From: Lottiidibacillus patelloidae
Lineage (GTDB): Bacteria; Bacillota; Bacilli; Bacillales; SA5d-4
Length of the DNA stretch: 64,000 nt
NCBI RefSeq assembly: GCF_002262935.1
Contig: NZ_NPIA01000002.1
Span: 372,001 to 436,000, forward strand
Direction: 5' to 3'
The notes below the pieces were generated by a model. It saw only the letters and a list, made by a program, of their open reading frames with translations. It did no database searches and had not been told where the DNA came from. Position numbers and translations under genes: made by a program. Below, piece by piece: positions 8,929 through 18,265 of the stretch (its first letter is position 1; each line of letters opens with the position of its first letter).

Positions 8929-8957
8929 AAGAAACCGGCTTTCTCTAAGAAAGCCGG
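8929..8957 (-). terminator. Terminator of gerE
   Basis: Perfect CCGGCTTTCT/AGAAAGCCGG stem with a three-base loop, followed on the minus strand by TTTCTTTAT. It lies just past the gerE stop at 8962. Confidence 0.85.
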
Positions 8958-8961
8958 ATAT

Positions 8962-9192
8962 TTATAGTTCTAATTCTCCTAAACGCAATAACTCGACAAC
9001 TGCTTGTGAGCGCCCCTTCACTCCTAGCTTTTGCATTGCATTTGAGATATGGTTTCGAACTGTTTTTTCACTTATGAATAGCTCTTGAGCTATATCTTTT
9101 GTTGTTTTATCTTGAACGAGTAGGTCAAAGACCTCTTTCTCTCTTTTCGTTAATAATGGTTTCGGGCGATAATCATTCCCTTTCAAACTCAT
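8962..9192 (-). CDS. gerE: GerE, late mother-cell sporulation regulator
   Basis: 76 residues forming almost only a LuxR-type helix-turn-helix domain: LTKREKEVFDLLVQDKTTKDIAQELFISEKTVRNHISNAMQKLGVKGRSQAVVELLR. This matches B. subtilis GerE (74 residues), which modulates sigma-K genes for spore coat assembly in the mother cell. The start at 9192 has AAGGAGGG upstream. A sigma-K-type promoter (9253-9282) supports the assignment, and a terminator follows. Strong evidence that the organism sporulates. Confidence 0.96.
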   Translation of the reverse strand: MSLKGNDYRPKPLLTKREKEVFDLLVQDKTTKDIAQELFISEKTVRNHISNAMQKLGVKGRSQAVVELLRLGELEL

Positions 9193-9252
9193 AATCCCTC
9201 CTTGCTAGGGCTGAGAACTGTTTAATTGGGCAGGGAATATATTTAGTCAAGG

Positions 9253-9282
9253 TATACTATGTAGTAGGCATTCATAATGTGC
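9253..9282 (-). promoter_or_regulatory. Sigma-K-type promoter of gerE
   Basis: On the minus strand CATAGTATA (9253-9261) matches the sigma-K -10 pattern CATAnnnTA exactly. GCAC (9279-9282) sits 17 nt upstream as an AC-containing -35. The inferred transcript would start about 50 nt before gerE, which B. subtilis also expresses from sigma-K. Confidence 0.65.
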
Positions 9283-9283
9283 T

Positions 9284-9727
9284 TTATTTAAGCGTATTTA
9301 GGCGCTTAATTAAAGCAGCGTCCAATTGATGTGGACGTCCGGTCTTCTTATTTATTTGAACAATAGCTCCACGACCTACAAAGCAAATTTCCCTTTGCTC
9401 ATTTTTAGCCATGTAGTGGATTTCAAATGATGTATTACCTATAGTATTAATTTTTGTATATAATGTGATAGTTTCTTTGAAAAAAACTTGTTTAATAAAA
9501 TCACATTGAATATCAGCGACGACAGGAAGTAATTGAGAGTTAGCATCAATTTCATAATCGATCGCAGTTAACATTGCTACTCGCGCATCTTCAAAATACG
9601 TAAATGGAACAGTATTATTAAGGTGGCCAAATGCATCAGTTTCTGAAAATCGGACAGTAAAAGTAATCGAAAAGTTAAAAGATTGCTCCCACTCGCTAAA
9701 ATTATCAATATATGCTATTTTTCGCAT
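9284..9727 (-). CDS. ysmA: 4HBT-type acyl-CoA thioesterase (YsmA)
   Basis: 147 residues from ATG 9727, nine nt after GGAGGGG. The ORF's extension to 9766 would overlap a hairpin. It is a hot-dog-fold thioesterase: VRFSETDAFGHLNNTVPFTYFEDAR contains the family catalytic Asp and HLNN motif. Such enzymes hydrolyse acyl-CoA thioesters; the substrate is unknown. It lies between sdhB and gerE, as in B. subtilis. The -10 element of the gerE promoter lies just beyond its 3' end. Confidence 0.85.
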   Translation of the reverse strand: MRKIAYIDNFSEWEQSFNFSITFTVRFSETDAFGHLNNTVPFTYFEDARVAMLTAIDYEIDANSQLLPVVADIQCDFIKQVFFKETITLYTKINTIGNTSFEIHYMAKNEQREICFVGRGAIVQINKKTGRPHQLDAALIKRLNTLK

Positions 9728-9751
9728 CTTCATTTTCCCCTCCATATATGT

Positions 9752-9783
9752 AAAGCGCCTCATCATAGGATGAGACGCTTTTT
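9752..9783. terminator. Hairpin between sdhB and ysmA
   Basis: AAAGCGCCTCATC pairs with GATGAGACGCTTT. The T-run is better on the plus strand (TTTTTGT) than on the minus strand (TTTACA), although the plus side has no gene to terminate. For the sdh operon it is therefore probably a leaky terminator or a 3'-end stabiliser. Confidence 0.5.
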
Positions 9784-9786
9784 GTA

Positions 9787-10545
9787 TTAATTATCGCTTC
9801 CGAAGAAGTTTTTAAACGACTGGATTGTAGTATCGCGGTTTAAAGCTGCGATTGAAGTTGTTAATGGAATTCCTTTTGGACAAGACTGAACGCAGTTTTG
9901 TGAGTTACCACAGTTTGCAAGTCCTCCATCAGTCATGATTGCCTCAAGGCGTTCCTCTTTATTCATTTCTCCAGTTGGATGTGCATTAAATAAACGAACT
10001 TGAGATAAAGGAGCAGGTCCAATAAAATCAGACTTACTATTTACGTTAGGACATGCTTCTAAACAAACACCACAAGTCATACATTTTGATAATTCATATG
10101 CCCATTGGCGTTTCTTTTCTGGCATTCTTGGTCCAGGACCTAAATCATAAGTTCCATCGATTGGAATCCATGCTTTTACTTTCTTTAATGAATCGAACAT
10201 ACGATTACGATCGATCATTAAGTCACGAATAACAGGGAATGTTCTCATTGGCTCAAGGTGAATCGGTTGCTCAAGTTTGTCAACAAGCGCTGTACATGAT
10301 TGACGAGGCTTACCGTTGATTACCATTGAACAAGCACCACATACTTCTTCCAAACAGTTCATATCCCATTGAATTGGACTTGTCTTTTCCCCTTTACTAT
10401 TAACAGGGTTACGACGAATTTCCATAAGCGCCGAAATGATATTCATATTCGGACGGTAAGGAATTTTAAATTCCTCAACATAAGGTGCAGATTCAGGACT
10501 CTCTTGACGTGTTACTTTAATGTGTACTGTCTTATTTTCACTCAC
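9787..10545 (-). CDS. sdhB: Succinate dehydrogenase iron-sulfur subunit
   Basis: 252 residues, GTG start at 10545 after GGGGGAG. Three Fe-S clusters are visible: the [2Fe-2S] set CLEEVCGACSMVING...SC, the [4Fe-4S] set CMTCGVCLEACP, and the [3Fe-4S] set CGNSQNCVQSCP. It passes electrons from SdhA to the cytochrome b in SdhC and menaquinone on the inner membrane face. It is last in sdhCAB, 16 nt after sdhA. Normal length for the Bacillus type. Confidence 0.97.
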   Translation of the reverse strand: MSENKTVHIKVTRQESPESAPYVEEFKIPYRPNMNIISALMEIRRNPVNSKGEKTSPIQWDMNCLEEVCGACSMVINGKPRQSCTALVDKLEQPIHLEPMRTFPVIRDLMIDRNRMFDSLKKVKAWIPIDGTYDLGPGPRMPEKKRQWAYELSKCMTCGVCLEACPNVNSKSDFIGPAPLSQVRLFNAHPTGEMNKEERLEAIMTDGGLANCGNSQNCVQSCPKGIPLTTSIAALNRDTTIQSFKNFFGSDN

Positions 10546-10561
10546 TGTTTACTCCCCCTTC

Positions 10562-12310
10562 TTATTTTTTCTTTGTATAGTCACGTTTACGAGGTTTAAT
10601 CAGTGAAGTGTCAACATCCTCATAACTAAATTCAGGACCTTTTTCAGCGTTATATGTTGCAATAGTAGTTTTTAACCATTCTTCATCATTACGGTCAGGG
10701 AATTCTGGTTTGTAATGTGCTCCACGGCTTTCATTTCGGTTGTAAGCACCTAATGTAATTACGCGTGCTAATTCAAGCATATTCCATAATTGACGTGTAA
10801 ATGACGCCGCTTGGTTACTCCATGCAGCTGTATCATTAATGTTTATGTTTTGGTAACGTTCCATTAATTCTTGGATCTTCTTATCTGTTTCAAGAAGCTT
10901 ATCGTTATGACGTACAACAGTAACGTTATCTGTCATCCACTCACCAAGTTCTTTATGGATTACGTATGCATTTTCATTGCCATCCATGCTCATAATACGG
11001 TCGTATTTTTCTTGCTCTTTCTTCACGTGAGCTTCAGCAATAGCAACTGGCATATCTTCGACAGTCTTTTCTAAACCACCGATATATTCAACTGCTTTAG
11101 GACCAGCAACCATTCCACCATAAATTGCAGATAATAAAGAGTTAGCACCTAAACGGTTTGCACCGTGATATTGGTACTCACACTCACCAGCAGCAAATAA
11201 ACCAGGAATGTTTGTCATTTGATCGTAATCTACCCACATACCACCCATTGAGTAGTGAACTGCAGGGAAGATTTTCATTGGAACTTTACGAGGATCATCA
11301 CCCATGAATTTTTCATAGATTTCGATAATACCACCAAGTTTAACATCTAATTCTTTTGGATCTTTATGTGATAAGTCTAAGAACACCATGTTTTCGCCGT
11401 TAACACCAAGTTTTTGGTTAACACAAACGTCGAAAATTTCACGTGTTGCAATATCACGAGGTACTAAGTTTCCGTATGCAGGATATTTCTCCTCAAGGAA
11501 GTACCAAGGCTTACCATCTTTATATGTCCAAACTCGTCCACCTTCACCACGAGCAGATTCACTCATAAGACGAAGTTTATCGTCTCCAGGAATTGCTGTT
11601 GGGTGAATTTGAATGAATTCTCCGTTCGCGTATTTAACACCTTGTTGGTAAAGTGCACTTGCAGCTGTACCAGTATTAATTACTGAGTTCGTAGATTTTC
11701 CGAATACGATTCCAGGACCACCTGTTGCCATAATTACAGCATCAGCAGTAAAGTGATGGATTTCCATCGTTTTTAAGTCTTGTGCTACAATTCCGCGACA
11801 TACACCTTCGTCGTCAACGATTGCAGACAAGAACTCCCATCCTTCATATTTTGAAACAAGACCAGCTACTTCGTGGCGACGTACTTGCTCGTCTAGTGCA
11901 TAAAGTAACTGTTGACCAGTTGTTGCACCAGCGAAAGCTGTACGGTGATGCTGCGTGCCTCCGAAACGTCTGAAGTCTAATAATCCTTCAGCTGTACGGT
12001 TGAACATTACACCCATACGGTCCATTAAATGGATAATTCCAGGGGCTGCATCTGCCATCGCTTTTACTGGAGGTTGGTTTGCTAAGAAGTCTCCGCCGTA
12101 CACACTATCATCAAAGTGTTCCCAAGGTGAATCTCCTTCACCTTTCGTATTAACAGCACCGTTAATTCCACCTTGTGCGCATACGGAGTGAGAGCGTTTT
12201 ACTGGTACAATGGAAAATAATTCAACATGTACGCCAGCTTCTGCAGCTTTAATTGTAGCCATAAGTCCAGCTAAGCCACCACCAACGACAATAATTTTGC
12301 GATTGCTCAT
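10562..12310 (-). CDS. sdhA: Succinate dehydrogenase flavoprotein subunit
   Basis: 582 residues. It has the FAD-binding dinucleotide motif IIVVGGGLAGLMATIKAAEAG at the N-terminus. The covalent-FAD histidine is in RSHSVCAQGGINGA, and the active-site segments HPTAIPGDDKLRLMSESARGEGG and GANRLGANSLL are present. It oxidises succinate to fumarate in the TCA cycle and respiratory chain. ATG 12310 follows GAGGAGTGAG. The operon order C-A-B is that of Bacillus. No damage seen. Confidence 0.97.
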   Translation of the reverse strand: MSNRKIIVVGGGLAGLMATIKAAEAGVHVELFSIVPVKRSHSVCAQGGINGAVNTKGEGDSPWEHFDDSVYGGDFLANQPPVKAMADAAPGIIHLMDRMGVMFNRTAEGLLDFRRFGGTQHHRTAFAGATTGQQLLYALDEQVRRHEVAGLVSKYEGWEFLSAIVDDEGVCRGIVAQDLKTMEIHHFTADAVIMATGGPGIVFGKSTNSVINTGTAASALYQQGVKYANGEFIQIHPTAIPGDDKLRLMSESARGEGGRVWTYKDGKPWYFLEEKYPAYGNLVPRDIATREIFDVCVNQKLGVNGENMVFLDLSHKDPKELDVKLGGIIEIYEKFMGDDPRKVPMKIFPAVHYSMGGMWVDYDQMTNIPGLFAAGECEYQYHGANRLGANSLLSAIYGGMVAGPKAVEYIGGLEKTVEDMPVAIAEAHVKKEQEKYDRIMSMDGNENAYVIHKELGEWMTDNVTVVRHNDKLLETDKKIQELMERYQNININDTAAWSNQAASFTRQLWNMLELARVITLGAYNRNESRGAHYKPEFPDRNDEEWLKTTIATYNAEKGPEFSYEDVDTSLIKPRKRDYTKKK

Positions 12311-12347
12311 GTTTTGCTCACTCCTCTATATCTATCTTTCGTCTAAA

Positions 12348-12959
12348 TTAAATAAAAGCTAAAATCGAACGAATTCCGATTACTGTTAATGCAACAAACG
12401 CCCCTAATGTTACGTAAGTTACAATCTTTTGTGAACGCGGTGATACTGCAATTCCCCAACTTACTGCAAATGACCATAGACCATTAGCAAAGTGGAATGT
12501 CGCAGCTACAACACCAACAATATAGAAAATTACCATAGGCGTACTACTTAAAATAGCTGCCATCATGTTATAGTCTACTGGTGTATCATAAAGTGCATAT
12601 GCTAGTCTAGTTTCCCATACATGCCATGCAATAAAGATTACTAAAATAACTCCAGTAATACGTTGCCATACGAACATCCAGTTACGGAAGAAGCCATAGT
12701 TCGTTACATTGTTTTTTGCTTGGAACGCAATATAGATTCCATAGATTGCATGATAAAGTAATGGAATAAAAATTAGGAAAATTTCTAAAAAGTAGCGGAA
12801 TGGTAAATTCTCCATAAAATGGGCTGCTTCGTTAAATGCTTCTGGCCCACGCGTTGCAAAGTGATTAATAACTAAATGTTGTGTAAGGAATAAACCTACT
12901 GGAAATACACCTAAAAGAGAGTGTAATTTTCGGTTAATAAATGATTTGTTTCCTGCCAT
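12348..12959 (-). CDS. sdhC: Succinate dehydrogenase cytochrome b558 subunit
   Basis: 203 residues from ATG 12959, which follows an AAGGGGGGC ribosome-binding site; the ORF extends to 12992 without one. Five hydrophobic helices and conserved histidines (LTQHLVINHF, LLYHAIYG, FIAWHVWETR, ATFHFANGLW) match the di-heme menaquinone-reducing b558 type. It anchors SdhAB to the membrane and leads the sdhCAB operon. Length equals B. subtilis SdhC (about 202). Confidence 0.95.
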   Translation of the reverse strand: MAGNKSFINRKLHSLLGVFPVGLFLTQHLVINHFATRGPEAFNEAAHFMENLPFRYFLEIFLIFIPLLYHAIYGIYIAFQAKNNVTNYGFFRNWMFVWQRITGVILVIFIAWHVWETRLAYALYDTPVDYNMMAAILSSTPMVIFYIVGVVAATFHFANGLWSFAVSWGIAVSPRSQKIVTYVTLGAFVALTVIGIRSILAFI

Positions 12960-13148
12960 CGTTTTGCCCCCCTTTGATCGTTTAGCGTTCATTTTTTTAA
13001 TTAAGTTAATTGTATAACAATATCCATTTTATTTCGAGTGGAATCGCTACCAATCGACACATTTCTAGCAATTTAATCTATTGATAGAAATTATTTACCA
13101 TGTTCATTTTACTCTCATCAGGAAATGTCGTCAAGGAAGGTTCCTAAG

Positions 13149-13178
13149 TTAACTAAAATAGTATTTATCTTGTATAAT
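13149..13178 (+). promoter_or_regulatory. Sigma-A-like promoter of yslB
   Basis: TATAAT (13173-13178) is perfect; TTAACT (13149-13154) lies 18 nt upstream. It is 37 bp before yslB, in the divergent gap with sdhC. No equally clear promoter is visible for sdhC. Confidence 0.55.
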
Positions 13179-13214
13179 ACTTTTATAGAGAAAAAAAAAG
13201 GAGCAATTATGTAA

Positions 13215-13646
13215 ATGGGAAAAATATTGGAAACAAATGATATACAAGTCCCTACTTTTGGTTATGAATTGTTACGAGATGAAGTTATTCCAGAAATACT
13301 TGGGAGAGACTGCGCTCAAATAATGTATTGGACTGGTCGGGCTATGGGGAGAAAGTACCCTTGTAAAACGTTAGAAGAAATAATTGCATTCTTTGAAAAA
13401 GCAGGCTGGGGCTCTCTGCAATTAACGAAAGAGAAAAAGGAAGAGATGATTTTTGAAGTAACTTCACCAATCATTGCTTCACGGTTAACATCAAATAAAG
13501 ATGCGCTTTTTGGATTAGAAGCAGGCTTTCTTGCAGAAAGTGTCCAAGCAATAAAGAAGTATGCTACAGAAACACATGAAAAAGTAAACGTAAAGAAAGG
13601 CATAGTTACTTTTACAGCACGTTGGGATATCAAAGAAGAAATCTAG
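13215..13646 (+). CDS. yslB: DUF2507 protein YslB
   Basis: 143 residues; start at 13215, 11 nt after AAGGAG. It resembles B. subtilis YslB, a small cytoplasmic protein of the V4R-like fold (GYELLRDEVIPEILG, MYWTGRAMGRKYP, GLEAGFLAESVQ). Function unknown. It lies between sdhC and lysC as in B. subtilis, but here an acetyltransferase gene and a repeat-rich spacer come between it and lysC. Confidence 0.85.
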   Translation: MGKILETNDIQVPTFGYELLRDEVIPEILGRDCAQIMYWTGRAMGRKYPCKTLEEIIAFFEKAGWGSLQLTKEKKEEMIFEVTSPIIASRLTSNKDALFGLEAGFLAESVQAIKKYATETHEKVNVKKGIVTFTARWDIKEEI

Positions 13647-13684
13647 AGAACAAAAGCCAAGTGAAGGATTAGGGGGAAATTGCT

Positions 13685-14194
13685 ATGAACATAAAATTAT
13701 TAAAAACGAAAGAAGATGCAATGAAGTATGAGGAGATACGTAAAGAATCATTGCAACAAAATCCAGAAGCTTTTGGAGCGACATACCGAGAACATATTAG
13801 CCGCCCTAATCCTGCCGAACGTATTTATGGTCGCTTTCAAGAGGAAGGAAACTACACATACGGGATGTTTAATGAAAACGATGAGCTTGTAGGAGTGTGT
13901 ACATTATTAAGACAAAGTAACATTAAGGAAAATCATAAAGCACATATTTTTGCTATGTACGTTACTCCTTCCGCACGGAAAGCATCAATTGGAAAGTTAT
14001 TATTACAAGAAGCTATTGCGAAAGCGAAAGAGATTGGTATTGTAAAAATTATGTTAAGTGTTGTCACTAGCAATGTCCCAGCCATTAAACTATATGAGTC
14101 GTTAGGGTTTCAATCATATGGCATTGAGGTAAAAGCCTTAAAAGATGAAAATAACCAATATTGGGATGAAAACCATATGGTATTGTTTTTATAA
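13685..14194 (+). CDS. GNAT-family N-acetyltransferase
   Basis: 169 residues; ATG 13685 follows AGGGGGAAA. The acetyl-CoA binding region is evident: AHIFAMYVTPSARKASIGKLLLQEAIAKAKEIG (the usual R/Q-x-x-G-x-G/A shape), then VTSNVPAIKLYESLGFQSYGIE and a terminal ENHMVLFL. Cytoplasmic. The acceptor substrate (amino acid, peptide or small amine) cannot be told. It is 38 nt after yslB on the same strand and may be cotranscribed. Not part of the B. subtilis order here. Confidence 0.8.
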   Translation: MNIKLLKTKEDAMKYEEIRKESLQQNPEAFGATYREHISRPNPAERIYGRFQEEGNYTYGMFNENDELVGVCTLLRQSNIKENHKAHIFAMYVTPSARKASIGKLLLQEAIAKAKEIGIVKIMLSVVTSNVPAIKLYESLGFQSYGIEVKALKDENNQYWDENHMVLFL

Positions 14195-14860
14195 GAAAAG
14201 CGAGGCGAACGATCAGCGACGTATAAGCTGGAGCACTTTGTTTGAGATAAAGGAAACATCGAAAAGGAAAGGCGACTGATCATCAACGATGGAACTGGAA
14301 TGCTACGAATGAGATAAAGGAAACACAAAGAGAAGTTCGAGTTGATGTTGACTTATCGTAAGTGAGTAGCATGAAGTTCACAAGTTGATAGGAGCCTTTT
14401 CTAGACATCACTTCACTGATTGATGTTGACTTTTCGTAAATAAAAAGTGTGAAGATTACTAGTCGCTGTGAGCCGCAGCTGGACAATAGAAAAGCTGAAG
14501 CAATCGGTTAACGGCGTAAAAACTGGAGGACTTCGAATGAGATAAAGGAGACACGAAGGGCTAAGACCTTCGATGTCGACTTATCGCATATGAGGAGTGT
14601 GAAGTTTTCTAGACGTTGATTGCTGAAGCTGGATCAAAAAAGAAAAGCGAGGCGAACGATTTTTTTAGTTGATTGGAGTCGACGGCACGAGACTCCTGCG
14701 GGAAAAGCAACAGCTGAAGACCCCACAGGAGATACTTTTCCGAGGGGGCTGAAGCGTTGCCCTATAACGGAAATCAAGAAAGCATTTTCTTCTTTCTAAG
14801 AAAGCTGAGGTCGCGCGTTGGGAAAGCGTAGTATTTTAACGGAGCTTTCTTATAAAAAAT
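14193..14860. repeat. Repeat-rich non-coding spacer between the acetyltransferase gene and lysC
   Basis: No credible gene lies in this 0.66 kb. A 20-base word (AGAAAAGCGAGGCGAACGAT) occurs exactly at 14193-14212 and 14641-14660. GAGATAAAGGAAAC or a one-base variant occurs three times (about 14244, 14311, 14540). A GATGTTGACTT/GATGTCGACTT block recurs three times (about 14344, 14422, 14572). The part at 14689-14760 (GACTCCTGCGGGAAAAGCAA, then GACCCC...GGAG) resembles an intergenic repeat common in Bacillaceae genomes. Part of the first block recurs at 55414-55435. No transposase is present. Confidence 0.8.
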
Positions 14861-14912
14861 TAAAAATCCGAGTTCGTCCAGATAACATGTCTGAATGAAC
14901 TCGGATTCTTTT
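14860..14912. terminator. Bidirectional terminator at the end of lysC
   Basis: AATCCGAGTTC pairs with GAACTCGGATT. T-rich tracts follow on both strands (TTTTTGTTT on plus, TTTTTAATTTTTT on minus). It ends lysC transcription and blocks read-through from the repeat region. Confidence 0.85.
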
Positions 14913-14935
14913 TGTTTCTGTCCTAGCACTTTTTA

Positions 14936-16168
14936 CTAGCTTTCCGTTTTCACTACCTCTGCTAATTGGAAAACGTCATGAAGTTTATGAACGGCTTTTT
15001 CCATATCCTCACGATCAATCACTGTTGAAACTTTGATTTCCGAAGTTGTAACCATTTTAACAAATATCCCTTCACTTGCTAGTTCGCGGAACATTTGAGC
15101 TGCTACACCGTGGTTCGAAATCATCCCACTCCCGACGATAGAAACTTTTGCTAAGTCCGTTTCAGACGTAATTGTTGTAAAGCCGAGTTCTTCCTGATAT
15201 TGCTTTAATATATTTATAGCATGGTTAACTTCATTGGCATGAGTTGAAAATGAAAGATTTGTTGTGTCTTGATCATTTACGTTTTGAATAATAATATCAA
15301 CGTTAATGCCGTTATTTGCTAATACAGTAAACACGTTCCCTAATGCATTTTTTTCGTTCGGTAATTGGTGAATAGTAATTTTTGAAACTTCCTCTTCAAA
15401 AGCTATTCCTCTAACTATTAAATTACGTTCCATTTCCACACCCTCCATTACAATTGTCCCTGCTTCACTTTTAAAACTTGAGCGAACTTCTAAAGTTATA
15501 TTATAGTTTTTGGCGAACTCTACAGCTCTAGGATGTAAAACACCTGCACCTAAATTTGCTAGTTCTAACATTTCATCGTAAGAAATTGCCGGTAGTTTTC
15601 TAGCTCCGCCAACAATGCGAGGATCTGTTGTAAATACTCCTGTAACATCGGTAAATATATCACATTTTTCTGCTTTTAACGCCGCCGCTAAGGCAACAGC
15701 TGAAGTATCTGATCCACCGCGCCCAAGTGTTACAATTTCATCATTAACTGTTACTCCTTGAAATCCTGCTACGATAACTATTTTTCCTTTTTCTAAGTTT
15801 TCAGTAATTCTTTTTGTATCAATGGAAGTAATGCGTGCATTACCGAATTGTTCTTCCGCTTTTATTCCCGCTTGCCAACCAGTTAGTGAAACCGCCTCGA
15901 CACCAATATTTGCTAGAGCAATAGACAGCAATGATATCGTCACTTGCTCTCCAGTTGTCACCAACATATCTAAATCACGCTTTTGCGGCTCTTCACAAAT
16001 TTCATTTGCAAGGCTTACTAATTGATTCGTCGTCTTCCCCATTGCAGAAACGACTACGACCACTTGGTTCCCATTTTCTACAGTTTCTTTTAAAAGATTT
16101 GCTACATGTTTTATGCGTTCAACAGATCCTACAGACGTTCCGCCAAACTTTTGAACTATTAATGACAT
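14936..16168 (-). CDS. lysC: Aspartokinase, lysine-sensitive type
   Basis: 410 residues. It starts SLIVQKFGGTSVGS, the aspartokinase nucleotide/aspartate signature, followed by VVVVSAMGKTTNQL, GEQVTISLLS and TLGRGGSDTSAVALAAAL. Two C-terminal ACT domains (about 265-405) bind feedback effectors. It phosphorylates aspartate, the first step to lysine, diaminopimelate, threonine and methionine. In B. subtilis the gene also makes a short regulatory subunit from an internal start; I did not verify one here. A lysine riboswitch precedes it. ATG 16168 follows AAAGGAAG. Confidence 0.95.
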   Translation of the reverse strand: MSLIVQKFGGTSVGSVERIKHVANLLKETVENGNQVVVVVSAMGKTTNQLVSLANEICEEPQKRDLDMLVTTGEQVTISLLSIALANIGVEAVSLTGWQAGIKAEEQFGNARITSIDTKRITENLEKGKIVIVAGFQGVTVNDEIVTLGRGGSDTSAVALAAALKAEKCDIFTDVTGVFTTDPRIVGGARKLPAISYDEMLELANLGAGVLHPRAVEFAKNYNITLEVRSSFKSEAGTIVMEGVEMERNLIVRGIAFEEEVSKITIHQLPNEKNALGNVFTVLANNGINVDIIIQNVNDQDTTNLSFSTHANEVNHAINILKQYQEELGFTTITSETDLAKVSIVGSGMISNHGVAAQMFRELASEGIFVKMVTTSEIKVSTVIDREDMEKAVHKLHDVFQLAEVVKTES

Positions 16169-16194
16169 GTGAAGTACTTCCTTTCAAGTAAAAT

Positions 16195-16445
16195 AAAAAA
16201 AGTGCAATAACAAGCAGAGGCTTATTATTGCACAGTTTAATATTAGCAAGCGATACAAACTGTGAAAATAGCGCTCCATCTAGCTACTGGCTAAATGGCA
16301 GTTTTACACTTCTTCAATGTAAAACCAGAAAATAAAATTAGGGTTTTTATTTTCTTCGGCAAATTCCCCTTTTAGCTAATGTCTTAGGAAACCCTTAATT
16401 TCCTCGGTTAGCTTACTAATGGTTTTTGCACCTCTACTGTCACAA
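16195..16445 (-). promoter_or_regulatory. Lysine riboswitch (L box) with intrinsic terminator
   Basis: On the minus strand the leader contains the L-box conserved words AGAGGTGC near its start, AAAGGGGAATTTGCCGAAG, a CTGGTTTTACA/TGTAAAACTGCC arm and the 3' TAGATGGAGCGCTATTTTCAC. A strong terminator (16195-16232) pairs GTGCAATAA with TTATTGCAC and ends in seven T. Lysine binding should favour termination before lysC. Boundaries are approximate. Confidence 0.93.
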
Positions 16446-16465
16446 AACGTATGAAATTACTTGAA

Positions 16466-16494
16466 ATTATATCAGAGTGCTTTTAAAAGAACAA
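16466..16494 (-). promoter_or_regulatory. Promoter of the lysC leader
   Basis: Perfect TATAAT (16466-16471) with TTGTTC 17 nt upstream (16489-16494), placing the transcript start close to the 5' end of the lysine riboswitch and just after the uvrC stop. Confidence 0.65.
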
Positions 16495-18261
16495 TTACTT
16501 TTTTAGAAATTGCACAATATTTTCTGAAACATTTTTAGGTATACCGATATTAGCTATTTCTTCGGCACTTGCTTCTTTTAGTTTTTTTATGGAACCAAAG
16601 TGTTTCATAAGTAATTTCTTTCTATTTGCTCCAATACCAGGAATATCATCTAGGGATGATTTTAACATTCCTTTCCCTCTAATTTGTCGATGGAAAGTTA
16701 TCGCAAACCTATGCACTTCATCTTGAATTCGCTGCAACAAGTAAAACTCTTGGCTTTTTCGAGACAATTCCACAGGGAGCGGTGGATCGCCTATTAACAG
16801 CTGTGAAGATCTGTGTTTTTCATCTTTCACTAATCCACCGATAGGAATATCTAATCCCAATTCATTTTCTAACACATCTTTAGCTGCACTCATTTGGCCT
16901 TTACCCCCATCAACAATAATTAAATCTGGGAGTGGTAAGCCTTCTTTTAAAACGCGAGAGTATCTTCTGCGAATTACTTCACGCATGGTATTATAATCAT
17001 CTGGTCCTATTACTGTTTTAATTTTATATTTGCGATAATCCTTTTTATTTGGTTTTCCATCAATAAAAACTATCATTGCCGAAACAGGGTCCGTTCCTTG
17101 AATATTTGAATTATCAAACGCTTCAATGCGATGTGGTGTTTCAATATTTAATGCTTTTCCTAAGTTATCAATCGCGATAATTGTTCTTTCTTCATTTCGT
17201 TCGATTAAGGAAAATTTTTCAGATAATGCGGCTTTTGCATTCTGCGCTGCTAAATCAACAAGCTGTTTTTTCTTTCCTCTTGAAGGTTGCAGCACTTTCA
17301 TAGTTAGTAGTTGTTCTAGTAGTTGGGCATCAACATCCGTTGGAACGATGATTTCTTTTGGTTTTATGTTTCCTTTTTCGTAAAATTGACCGACAAAAGT
17401 TAAGAAGTCCTCAGTTGGTTCGTTATAAAATGGAAATAGGGAAACATCTCGTTCAATTAACTTCCCTTGGCGAATGTAAAACACTTGGACACACATCCAA
17501 CCTTTATCGACGGAATAGCCAAACACGTCACGATCTCTTAAATCTGTTAATGACATTTTTTGCTTTTCCATTAATTTGTCGATGTGAATAATTTGATCAC
17601 GATATTCTTTCGCCTTTTCAAATTCCATCGTTTCTGCAGCCTTTTCCATTTTTGCTTGTAGTTCTTTTTTAATGTCTTGGTGGCCACCATTTAAGAAACG
17701 AGTAATTTCTTCAATGATTCGTTTATTTTCATCTACTGAAACATCTTTGACACACGGTGCTAAACATTGACCTAAGTGATAGTAAAGGCAAACTTTATCA
17801 GGAAGTGTCGTACACTTTCTAAGTGGATAAAGCCTGTCTAAGAGTTTTTTCGTTTCCGAAGCTGCACCAGCATTTGGATAGGGACCAAAGTACTTCCCTT
17901 TATCTTTCTTTACTTTTCTCGTTATGATTAAGCGCGGATGCTTTTCTCCTGTTAATTTAATGTACGGATAAGTTTTATCATCTTTTAACATGATGTTATA
18001 TTTCGGATCATACTTTTTTATTAAATTTATTTCTAAAATAAGTGCTTCGATATCAGAAGATGTAATAATATATTCAAAATCAACAATTTCACTAACTAAG
18101 CGTTGTGTTTTCCCATCATGTGATCCGGTAAAATAAGATCGAACACGATTTTTGAGCACTTTTGCTTTTCCTACGTAGATGATTGTTCCTTGTTTATCTT
18201 TCATTAAATAACAGCCAGGTTTATCTGGGAGAACTGCTAGCTTTTCTTTAAGTTCTGTCAA
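16495..18261 (-). CDS. uvrC: UvrABC system protein C (excinuclease subunit)
   Basis: 588 residues from a TTG at 18261, preceded by GAGGGGAG eight nt upstream and giving [21 protein letters not shown]. Longer in-frame starts would place the start inside the upstream gene. Domains: GIY-YIG nuclease at about 12-90 ([26 protein letters not shown]), UVR motif ([13 protein letters not shown]), the RNase H-like 5' nuclease domain, and C-terminal helix-hairpin-helix motifs ([15 protein letters not shown]). It cuts on both sides of a lesion with UvrB. Its start lies only 4 nt after the stop of the upstream GT-C gene. Confidence 0.96.
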   Translation of the reverse strand: MTELKEKLAVLPDKPGCYLMKDKQGTIIYVGKAKVLKNRVRSYFTGSHDGKTQRLVSEIVDFEYIITSSDIEALILEINLIKKYDPKYNIMLKDDKTYPYIKLTGEKHPRLIITRKVKKDKGKYFGPYPNAGAASETKKLLDRLYPLRKCTTLPDKVCLYYHLGQCLAPCVKDVSVDENKRIIEEITRFLNGGHQDIKKELQAKMEKAAETMEFEKAKEYRDQIIHIDKLMEKQKMSLTDLRDRDVFGYSVDKGWMCVQVFYIRQGKLIERDVSLFPFYNEPTEDFLTFVGQFYEKGNIKPKEIIVPTDVDAQLLEQLLTMKVLQPSRGKKKQLVDLAAQNAKAALSEKFSLIERNEERTIIAIDNLGKALNIETPHRIEAFDNSNIQGTDPVSAMIVFIDGKPNKKDYRKYKIKTVIGPDDYNTMREVIRRRYSRVLKEGLPLPDLIIVDGGKGQMSAAKDVLENELGLDIPIGGLVKDEKHRSSQLLIGDPPLPVELSRKSQEFYLLQRIQDEVHRFAITFHRQIRGKGMLKSSLDDIPGIGANRKKLLMKHFGSIKKLKEASAEEIANIGIPKNVSENIVQFLKK

Positions 18262-18265
18262 TTGA

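Noticed and set aside
14193-14860. Insertion sequence or degraded transposon
   Set aside because: No transposase fragment or terminal inverted repeats were found; the content fits short intergenic repeats.
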